The notes below the pieces were generated by a model. The model ran no database searches. It saw only the letters and a list, made by a program, of their open reading frames with translations, and was not told the origin of the DNA. Shown here in pieces: positions 7,259 through 12,873 of a stretch of 17,539 bases of DNA. Positions within the stretch are counted from its first letter, which is position 1, and each line of letters begins with the position of its first letter. Position numbers and translations under genes: made by a program. This DNA is from CAVYPR01 sp052145775. Lineage in GTDB: Bacteria; Actinomycetota; Acidimicrobiia; Acidimicrobiales; RAAP-2. The stretch lies in contig JBKQNY010000113.1 of assembly GCA_052145775.1 (NCBI GenBank), positions 1 to 17,539 of the forward strand. Direction: 5' to 3'.

Positions 7259-7698
7259 GCCGAGGACTCGACCCGCGCCTTCAGGTCGCGCAGCGCCGTG
7301 GCCATGATCCGGCTCTGCGCCCGCATCTTGATAAACCCGGGGATCGGCACCCGCAGCTCGACCTCGAGGTGGTAGGTGATGTCGGTGCCGCCACCCTCGG
7401 CGCCCTCGAAGACGTAGCTGCCATCCAGCTTGCTGGTGATGTCCCCCCGGGTGAGCTTCCACGACAGCGCCCGGGGAGCCTCGGCGTAGTCGTAGGCGAG
7501 GGTGTAGCTGGTCGAACGGCCGAAGGCGGCCGTGCGGAAGGTGACCTCGAGCGGGCGTCCCTGGCCGTCGCGCTCGTGGACGGTGACCTCCTTGATGTCG
7601 GCCGCCCACTCGGGGTAGTGCTCGATGTCGGCCACCACCGCGAAGCACCGCTCGGGCGGCGCCGACACGCTGGTGTGCTCCGTGGCCTGGTCCGCCAA
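7255..7698 (-). CDS. SRPBCC-superfamily (START/polyketide cyclase-like) protein
   Basis: This is a 147-residue helix-grip protein of the ligand-binding coenzyme Q-binding/polyketide cyclase type. The N-terminus HTSVSAPPERCFAVVADIEHYPEW is diagnostic, followed by alternating beta strands and a long C-terminal helix (GFIKMRAQSRIMATALRDLKARVES). These proteins bind hydrophobic ligands, and the function here is unknown. The start is a TTG at 7698, supported by a strong GAGGAGG Shine-Dalgarno five bases upstream and by the family N-terminus. It overlaps the ROK kinase by four bases and lies 68 bp after the glycosyltransferase. A weak TAGGGT -10-like element (7727-7732, minus strand) could give an internal promoter. 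Confidence 0.85.
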   Translation of the reverse strand: MADQATEHTSVSAPPERCFAVVADIEHYPEWAADIKEVTVHERDGQGRPLEVTFRTAAFGRSTSYTLAYDYAEAPRALSWKLTRGDITSKLDGSYVFEGAEGGGTDITYHLEVELRVPIPGFIKMRAQSRIMATALRDLKARVESSA

Positions 7699-7703
7699 CT
7701 CAC

Positions 7704-7710
7704 CCTCCTC
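7704..7710 (-). promoter_or_regulatory. Ribosome-binding site deciding a TTG start
   Basis: GAGGAGG on the minus strand with a 5-nt spacer to the TTG at 7696-7698. It is the best Shine-Dalgarno in this operon and supports the rare start codon of the SRPBCC gene. Confidence 0.75.
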
Positions 7711-7766
7711 AAACGACCGGCGTCACACCCTACGCGACCGACGGACCGAATCGCCCGTGACCGGAC

Positions 7767-8912
7767 TCATCCCGACGCTTCTGCCAGGGCCCTGGCCAGC
7801 CTAGGGGCGAGGCGGTCGTAGTCGAAGGATGCCTCGGCGCGCGCACGGGCGGCCGCGCCCATGCGCCGCCGTAGTTCGTCGTCGGCGAGGAGCCGACGGA
7901 CGGCCTCGGCCACGCGGCCGGCGTCATCGGGCTCGGACACCACCAGCCCGGTGACCCCGTCCACCACCGCCTCGGCCGCGCCCCCGCTGTCCCCGGCAAC
8001 CTGCGGAACGCCGGCCGCCGCCGCCTCGACGAAGACGATGCCGAACCCCTCCTGCTCGAGACCGAGCCAACGGTTCCGGCACGCCATGACGAAGACGTCG
8101 GACGCGCCCAGCAGGGCCGCCTTGTCCTCCTCGGAGATCCTCCCGAGCAGCCGCACCGGGGCCGCGCCGCGCCGCACCTGTTCGGCCAGGGCGCCGGCCT
8201 CCCGCCCCGACCCGGCCACGGCCACGGTGAGGTCGGGGAACGACGGGAGCAGCCGTCGGGCCGCCTCGACGAGGACGTCCATTCCCTTGCGGGGCACCAG
8301 CCGGCTCACGCTGGACACCAGCGGCCCGCTGATCGGGAGTCCTAGCCGTCGCCGGGCGTCGAGACGCGCCGCCTCGTCGAGCGGCACGTACCGCGAGCAG
8401 TCGACCCCCGGCGGCACCTCGATGACCGGCGGGAGCCGGCCGCCGGCCGCCCGCGCCCCCTCGGAGGCCGGGTAGCCCCCGGCCGAAACCAACAGGGCGG
8501 CCCGGCGCAGCACGCGGGCCAGCGCCTCCCGGGAACCGGGGATCCGGCCGGGCACGGTGACCTCGGCCCCGTGCAGCACCACCGCGTAGGGAAGTCCGAG
8601 GGCGGGTCCGAGGAGGCCGAGGGGCAGGGCCGGGTCGAGCACCACCAGTGACGCGCCGACCTCGTGGGCGAGGCCGCGCACGTGGCACGCGGCGCGGCGC
8701 GTCGGCAAGTAGAGGGTGCGTCCCGGGACCCGGTCGATGCGGATCCCCCGCTCGGCCTGCGCGGCGTCGAAGTCGGCGGCCCCGGGGTCCGAGCTCGCCG
8801 TCAGCACCACGAAGCTGTCGGGGTCGAGGCGCCGCCACAGCTCCCAGAGGTAGCTCTGGATCCCTCCCACCTTCGGCGGGAAGTCGTTGGTCACCAGCAG
8901 GTGGCGGCTCAC
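7767..8912 (-). CDS. GT4 glycosyltransferase, PimB-like mannosyltransferase
   Basis: It is a retaining GT-B enzyme of 381 residues. The N-terminal TNDFPPKVGGIQSYLWEL is the signature of GDP-mannose-dependent phosphatidylinositol mannosyltransferases (PimB and relatives). Other landmarks are HGAE (H114), SRLVPRKG (R204, K209, diphosphate binding) and EGFGIVFVE with E288 and E296, the EX7E motif. It probably adds mannose to a lipid such as PIM1 at the inner face of the membrane, but another lipid or sugar acceptor is possible. The GTG at 8912 is chosen because family homology starts immediately after it. The frame is open further upstream without coding character. It heads the minus-strand run and is divergent from the transglycosylase gene. 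Confidence 0.87.
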   Translation of the reverse strand: MSRHLLVTNDFPPKVGGIQSYLWELWRRLDPDSFVVLTASSDPGAADFDAAQAERGIRIDRVPGRTLYLPTRRAACHVRGLAHEVGASLVVLDPALPLGLLGPALGLPYAVVLHGAEVTVPGRIPGSREALARVLRRAALLVSAGGYPASEGARAAGGRLPPVIEVPPGVDCSRYVPLDEAARLDARRRLGLPISGPLVSSVSRLVPRKGMDVLVEAARRLLPSFPDLTVAVAGSGREAGALAEQVRRGAAPVRLLGRISEEDKAALLGASDVFVMACRNRWLGLEQEGFGIVFVEAAAAGVPQVAGDSGGAAEAVVDGVTGLVVSEPDDAGRVAEAVRRLLADDELRRRMGAAARARAEASFDYDRLAPRLARALAEASG

Positions 8913-9058
8913 GACCGCCCCACGTCCCCAAAGCGGGTTCCCGCCGTGCCCGGTGGCCGGGTCGCGACCCTCCCCACCTGCGCCGATCGGCTCGGGCACG
9001 GCGCTGCCCGCTGGTCGTCCCGGGTCCCCACGCCGCCCATCATCGTCCACCGGGGGGC

Positions 9059-9079
9059 AGGCCCACCGCCGGGCCTTTT
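9059..9079 (+). terminator. Intrinsic-terminator-like hairpin in the leader of the transglycosylase gene
   Basis: AGGCCC (9059-9064), a six-base loop ACCGCC, GGGCCT (9071-9076), then a T run to 9079. No plus-strand gene ends here. The upstream gene is on the other strand, so this would act as an attenuator for transcripts entering the transglycosylase gene. The stem is short and the T run is only four, so it is a candidate only. Confidence 0.45.
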
Positions 9080-9093
9080 GACGGCAGATGCCT

Positions 9094-9120
9094 TCACGGG
9101 GTAAGCAGGAATCCCCGTGA
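9094..9120 (+). promoter_or_regulatory. Hairpin enclosing the ribosome-binding site and start codon
   Basis: TCACGGGG (9094-9101) pairs with CCCCGTGA (9113-9120) around an 11-nt loop. The loop carries AGGA (9107-9110), the Shine-Dalgarno of the downstream gene, and the 3' arm contains its GTG start (9117-9119). An eight-base GC-rich stem at this place should restrict translation initiation unless melted. Confidence 0.6.
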
Positions 9121-10205
9121 CAACTGTCAGCGGTGCCTCCGCGGCCGGGAACACCCCGGCGCATCGGAGGCGCAGGTGGGCGGCGAGATCCCTCCCCCCA
9201 CTGGCCTGCGTCCTGATCGCCGTAGCAACGTGCTGTGCCACGTTGTGCTCATCCTTCGCGCCCGCCGACGCCGACCAGAACTCCCAGCAGGTCACATCGC
9301 TCAAGCACCAGGCGGCCCAGCTCTCCTCCGAGATGCTGCTCGAGCAGCTGCAGATCGGCGGCTACGAGCAGCAGTACAACGCGGCGTTGGCGCAGGTCCA
9401 ACAGGACCAGCAGCAGATCGCCCAGATGCACGACGCCATCGCCCGCAACCAGCAGGTGGTCGGACGCGACGTGACGGTCCTCCAGCACGCCACGGTGACG
9501 GCGTACATCGACGGCGGGACCACAGCCCACGTGACACCGCTGTTCGCCGACCAGCGCGCCGACGGGGACACTAGCGAGTACCAGTCGGTTCTCTCGGGAA
9601 CGGTCACCGGGGCGGTCGACCAGCTCGCCTCCGACCGCCAGGTGCTCCAGGCCCGCGAGGCCACACTGCAGCGCGTCGAGGCGCAGGACCAGGCGACGAC
9701 GAACCAGTCGGCGCAGCTGCTCTCCCAGGCGCAGAGCACCCAGCAGACGCTCCAGCAGCAGAGCGCGCAGGTCCAGGGGGCGCTGGCCGCTGCCGTGGCC
9801 CAGCAGCAGGCCCAGGAGGCCGCCGCCGCCGCCGCCGCCGTGGCCGCCGCCCAGGCCAAGGCCGCGTCCCAGGCCCAGGCCCAGTCGGCCGTGCAGGTCA
9901 GCGCGGCCCCCGCTCCCAGCCCGAGCGCACCGACAACGGCCCCGGCCCTCAACTCCTTCCTCCAGTGCGTGGTGCAACACGAGTCCGGCGGTGACTACCA
10001 GGTGGCGTCGCCCACAGGCCAGTACATGGGGGCCTTCCAGTTCAGCCAGTCGACGTGGAACGAGGCGGCCTCATTGGCCGGGCGTCCCACACTGATCGGG
10101 GTGCCGCCGAACCAGGCGTCAGCGGCCGAGCAGGACGCGCTGGCCGTGGCCCTCTACAGCGCCGACGGCGGCTCCGCGTGGTACGACCCGTGCACCGGGC
10201 GATAG
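9117..10205 (+). CDS. Secreted coiled-coil protein with C-terminal lysozyme-like transglycosylase domain
   Basis: The 362-residue protein probably cleaves peptidoglycan outside the cell. An Arg-rich stretch followed by PPLACVLIAVATCCATLCSSF (about 27-47) and ADA looks like a signal peptide. Residues about 55-250 are Gln/Ala-rich helix with strong coiled-coil character, ending in a polyalanine run encoded by seven GCC codons. A Pro/Ser/Thr linker (about 260-275) leads to the catalytic domain. There CVVQHESGGDYQ (catalytic E289) and GAFQFSQSTWNEAA resemble the resuscitation-promoting factor/transglycosylase-like family. C284 and C359 could form a disulfide. The coiled-coil plus hydrolase layout resembles PcsB/RipA-type division hydrolases, which need an activating partner, but that comparison is inference. 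Confidence 0.85.
   Translation: MTTVSGASAAGNTPAHRRRRWAARSLPPLACVLIAVATCCATLCSSFAPADADQNSQQVTSLKHQAAQLSSEMLLEQLQIGGYEQQYNAALAQVQQDQQQIAQMHDAIARNQQVVGRDVTVLQHATVTAYIDGGTTAHVTPLFADQRADGDTSEYQSVLSGTVTGAVDQLASDRQVLQAREATLQRVEAQDQATTNQSAQLLSQAQSTQQTLQQQSAQVQGALAAAVAQQQAQEAAAAAAAVAAAQAKAASQAQAQSAVQVSAAPAPSPSAPTTAPALNSFLQCVVQHESGGDYQVASPTGQYMGAFQFSQSTWNEAASLAGRPTLIGVPPNQASAAEQDALAVALYSADGGSAWYDPCTGR
9819..9839 (+). repeat. (GCC)7 trinucleotide run
   Basis: Seven identical in-frame GCC codons encode Ala-7 at the end of the coiled coil of the transglycosylase protein. Length changes would keep frame. Confidence 0.9.
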
Positions 10206-10220
10206 GACCCCGCTAGGAGG

Positions 10221-10424
10221 TCAACCGGCGCGGTGCTCGAAGAGCAACGCGGGCACGAGGCCGGCGCGCTCGAGCAACCTCATGGCACGCGCCTCGTCGG
10301 CGTCGATGACCACGGCGTCGTCGGGCTCGCGGTCCAAGAGGAACGACACGACGCAGTCGCCGCAGGCACCGGTGCCCTGCAGCGAGCACCGGTCGCAGTC
10401 GATGGTGAGTGTGTCGGTGATCAT
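10221..10424 (-). CDS. Small four-cysteine protein of unknown function
   Basis: It is a 67-residue protein starting at ATG 10424 with a GGAAGGGG Shine-Dalgarno upstream. C10, C13, C21 and C24 form CxxC-x7-CxxC within IDCDRCSLQGTGACGDC, followed by a hydrophobic strand VVSFLL and an acidic, helical C-terminal half. The cysteine pattern suggests zinc or an iron-sulfur cluster, but no family name comes to mind. I believe similar small proteins occur in other actinobacteria, without a known job. It is the last gene of a minus-strand set with YjbQ-like and thioredoxin-fold genes, 69 bp after yjbQ. Confidence 0.7.
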   Translation of the reverse strand: MITDTLTIDCDRCSLQGTGACGDCVVSFLLDREPDDAVVIDADEARAMRLLERAGLVPALLFEHRAG

Positions 10425-10493
10425 CGGCGTCCCCTTCCAGGCGCTCCTTCTCGCTTGCACACCCACAGCATGTCGGGCGGTTGTGACACTCCT

Positions 10494-10901
10494 TCAGTCC
10501 GGGGCCGGGATCCACGAGCAGCGGACCTCACGGTGAGGGTTGTCCGGGTTCGTGTCGACCAGCACCACCGACTGCCAGGTCCCCAGCAGCACCCTCCCAT
10601 CGGCCACCGGCAGGCCGAGCGATGGGCAGACGAGCACCGGCACCAGGTGGTCGGCCCCGTGGCCGGGGGTCCCATGGCGGTGCCGGTACCGGTCGTCGCG
10701 CGGGACCAGCCGGTCGAGCAGAGCCGAGAGGTCCTCCTCCGAGCCCGATCCCAGCTCCATGAGGGCCAATCCGGCCGTGGCGTGGGGCGCCAGCACGTGG
10801 CAGAGGCCGTCTCCCCGTCCACGGCAGAACCGGGCCACCAGGTCCGTCAGGTCGGTCACCCGGCGGCGTCCGGTCTCCACCTCGAAGAGCTCGGTCTCCA
10901 C
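10494..10901 (-). CDS. yjbQ: YjbQ/UPF0047 family protein
   Basis: It is 135 residues. Family hallmarks are HVLAPHATAGLALMEL (H40), HRHGTPGHGADHLVPVLVCPSLGLPV (H76, H81, H85) and the near-invariant LGTWQSVVLVD. Family members form a compact beta barrel, and E. coli YjbQ has weak thiamine-phosphate synthase activity. The physiological role is unsettled. The usual NENADP segment after the first histidine is replaced here by MELGSGSEED, so the acidic active-site region is altered. The GTG start lies 13 bp after the thioredoxin-fold stop, so they are very likely co-transcribed. Confidence 0.85.
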   Translation of the reverse strand: METELFEVETGRRRVTDLTDLVARFCRGRGDGLCHVLAPHATAGLALMELGSGSEEDLSALLDRLVPRDDRYRHRHGTPGHGADHLVPVLVCPSLGLPVADGRVLLGTWQSVVLVDTNPDNPHREVRCSWIPAPD

Positions 10902-10914
10902 GACGGTCCCGCCT

Positions 10915-11460
10915 TCACGCCCGTCCGCGGGCCCGGGCCACGTCGGCGCCGATCTGCTCCACCGCCCAGGCCACCCCCTCGGTGGCCACCTTCGACCCGG
11001 CGCGGGCCCGGCCGTCGACCAACGCGAAGAAGGGCGGACCCTGGACCCGGTAGGCGGCCCACGCCGTGGACGACAAGACGACACGAGCCCCCGCCGGGAC
11101 CAGGGCCCGCAAGGGTGCGGGGTCCTCGACCCCGGCGTCCCGGGTCACGGCCACGACCGCCTCGTCGGTGACGAGCCCGCTCCCCACCGGGTCGGCCAGC
11201 GCCGCCCAGATCGCCCGGCAGCCGTCGCAGCCGGCCGAAAGGAAGACGAGCAGGGTCCACTGCCCGCGGCCCACGGCGGCCACCCGCACCGGTCGTCCGT
11301 CCAGATCGACCCCCTCGACGTCGCTCGCCACGGTGGCCGGGTGGTCCCTGAACGTGGGGACGGGGACGAGCCCGTCGAGGGGCGGCGGCCGCCACGAGTG
11401 GGTCGCACCCACCTCAGGTGACGGCGAGCTCGGCGGCCGATCCTGGCGCTCTTCGGTCAC
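10915..11460 (-). CDS. Thioredoxin-fold (redoxin/TlpA-like) protein with CxxC
   Basis: It is 181 residues. A Pro-rich N-terminus without signal peptide is followed by a beta strand WTLLVFLSAGCDGCRAIW. C78 and C81 form the active-site CxxC. YRVQGPPFFALVDG supplies the expected cis-proline loop, and a helix WAVEQIGADVARARG ends the fold. It resembles MauD/TlpA-type disulfide oxidoreductases more than peroxiredoxins. No membrane anchor is visible, so it probably acts in the cytoplasm. The GTG start overlaps the stop of the preceding gene in GTGA, which argues for translational coupling with the zinc-ribbon-like protein. The substrate is unknown. Confidence 0.82.
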   Translation of the reverse strand: MTEERQDRPPSSPSPEVGATHSWRPPPLDGLVPVPTFRDHPATVASDVEGVDLDGRPVRVAAVGRGQWTLLVFLSAGCDGCRAIWAALADPVGSGLVTDEAVVAVTRDAGVEDPAPLRALVPAGARVVLSSTAWAAYRVQGPPFFALVDGRARAGSKVATEGVAWAVEQIGADVARARGRA

Positions 11461-11759
11461 CAACCGGGCGGGACGGCTTCGGAGCGGCCGTCCCCCTGGC
11501 CGATCGGCGTGCCCGCCGTCTCGGGCGGGGCCGCGTCGTTGCTGACGGCCACCTCCGCCGTCAGGATCTCGACCGCCCGCCCGTGGCCGCACCACCGGCA
11601 GGTGACCGCGTCCACCCACTCCTCCTGGATCTCCTCGTCCTCCACCACGAGCTCCCCGCCGACGGAGTAGTGATGAAAGGCGCGAGTGGTGCGGGTGGTG
11701 GTCACGTCGAAGCGGGTGAGGTTGCCGCAGGCCGTGCATCGGTAGCGGGTGGTCGGCAC
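11457..11759 (-). CDS. Zinc-ribbon-like small protein
   Basis: The 100-residue protein has two CxxC knuckles, C8/C11 (YRCTACGNLTRFD) and C54/C57 (VTCRWCGHG), spaced as in a zinc ribbon. The middle holds an acidic stretch (EDEEIQEEW) and the C-terminal 30 residues look disordered. A plain zinc ribbon may bind nucleic acid or protein. I recognise no named family. The GTG start is preceded immediately by GGAGGC, unusually close for a Shine-Dalgarno. It couples by a four-base overlap to the thioredoxin-fold gene. Confidence 0.75.
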   Translation of the reverse strand: MPTTRYRCTACGNLTRFDVTTTRTTRAFHHYSVGGELVVEDEEIQEEWVDAVTCRWCGHGRAVEILTAEVAVSNDAAPPETAGTPIGQGDGRSEAVPPGW

Positions 11760-11823
11760 GCCTCCACGGTACCCCCGCGGAGGTGGTCACCGACAGGGGG
11801 GCGTCCAACCTTTTGCCAGACAC

Positions 11824-12588
11824 CTACAGCCGACTGAGCAGCTCGATTTTCTTTGCTTCGAATTCGGAGTCGGTTAATATCCCCCGCTGGCGCAGGTCGT
11901 CGAGCTGGATGAGTTGCTCGGGGATCGATGCGCTGGCAGCACCAGTGAAGGGAAGGGCGGCGTCGACGTGGGTCGGCGCCGGAGTGGGAGCTGGTGAGGT
12001 GAAGACCATGGCGCCGTGTGGCGGCGTGTCCTCCAGGGACACGGGCCTGGGTGCGCTCATGTGGGTGGGAGACGCGTTGCTGCCGGAGATGGGCGCAGCG
12101 ACGAACCCGCCGGACATGAGCACGTCCAGCTGCCGGTTGATGACGCGCTGGAGCGCGCGCGGCCGTCGGACGTCGTCGACGACGAAGGGCTCCTCCGTGG
12201 GGATCCCGACCACGAGCCGGCCCGACCCCACCAGGCGGCCGAGCATGGTTTGGGCGCAGCTGACCTCGGAGATCCGCAGCAGGCGGACCTGGGTCACGTC
12301 CTGCCCGAAGACCCCCTGGCGGTGGATGAGCCGGGTCGTGGTGACCACGAGGCTCATGCCTCGCCAGCGCAGGGCCCGGCCGAGCAACCACAGCACGGGC
12401 AGCGCCACCATTCCGGCCAGCACCCAGGCCACCACGACCGGAGCCTTGGGGAACTTCACCACGACGGTCACGGCCACGGCCACGGCCACGGCCGACAGGA
12501 GGGCCGGGCCCAGGAAGAAGATCCAGTGCGGCCGGACGTCGACCAGGACCTCCTCGTCATCGGCGAGCGCGCGGCGCGAGATCGGCAC
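11824..12588 (-). CDS. Membrane protein with bacterial PH domain and C-terminal SHOCT domain
   Basis: It is 254 residues. Two membrane helices (about 22-44 and 51-73) are followed by a bacterial PH-like (YdbS/YdbT-type) domain. That domain contains MSLVVTTTRLIHRQGVFGQDVTQVRLLRISEV and runs to about 157. A Pro/Ser/Thr linker follows (about 158-220). The end, SIPEQLIQLDDLRQRGILTDSEFEAKKIELLSRL, split here as IPEQLIQLDDLRQRG and ILTDSEFEAKK, is a textbook SHOCT domain, a short oligomerisation module. It is probably an inner-membrane scaffold or membrane-stress component, with function unassigned. The GTG start has GGAGG only one base before it. The SHOCT-coding end is clearly richer in A/T than the rest of the gene. 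It precedes the zinc-ribbon gene by 64 bp on the same strand. Confidence 0.85.
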   Translation of the reverse strand: MPISRRALADDEEVLVDVRPHWIFFLGPALLSAVAVAVAVTVVVKFPKAPVVVAWVLAGMVALPVLWLLGRALRWRGMSLVVTTTRLIHRQGVFGQDVTQVRLLRISEVSCAQTMLGRLVGSGRLVVGIPTEEPFVVDDVRRPRALQRVINRQLDVLMSGGFVAAPISGSNASPTHMSAPRPVSLEDTPPHGAMVFTSPAPTPAPTHVDAALPFTGAASASIPEQLIQLDDLRQRGILTDSEFEAKKIELLSRL

Positions 12589-12873
12589 TCCTCCGAGCGT
12601 ACCGGGCGGGGTCCCGGCGGACGGGGCATCGCCGGCCCCTCCCGGGCAGGCCGGCGCAGGCGGGCGGACGGGGTATGAGGCCCACCCGGGTCCCCCGCAC
12701 CCTGCCCGGCGCCGAGAACGCGGTCAGGCGTGGGACATGCGTGGGGAGGCCAGGTGGGAGCGGAAGCCGGTACGACGAAGGGGCGCATGCACCCCGAGGC
12801 GGCGGACGCCGCCCGGGGGGCATCGGATCGACCGGGCTGCGGGGGCCCGGACCGAACGGGGGGGTGGGATGTC
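12589..12873. other. Divergent intergenic region PH-SHOCT gene / adhesin
   Basis: This 285-bp gap must contain the promoters of both genes, but I could not identify a convincing -35/-10 pair. It holds two copies of GGCGGACGGGG (12616-12626, 12663-12673) and a near-palindrome GGGGCGCATGCACCCC (12780-12795). An in-frame ATG at 12730 would extend the adhesin by 48 residues with no signal-peptide logic. Confidence 0.5.

Noticed and set aside
8913..9116. ydaO-type c-di-AMP riboswitch before the transglycosylase gene
   Set aside because: Expected from other actinobacteria, but the conserved core is not recognisable. Only two simple hairpins are seen.
11947..11964. LPFTG in the PH-SHOCT protein (residues 212-216)
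   Set aside because: It lies in a cytoplasmic linker before a SHOCT domain. No hydrophobic helix or basic tail follows, so it is not a sortase signal.
12780..12795. Near-palindrome GGGGCGCATGCACCCC upstream of the adhesin
   Set aside because: One mismatched pair in very GC-rich DNA, single copy and no adjacent promoter that I can identify. Too weak to call an operator.
12730..12873. N-terminal extension of the adhesin from the ATG at 12730
   Set aside because: It would put 48 non-hydrophobic residues before the signal peptide. The ATG at 12874 gives a normal Sec signal.
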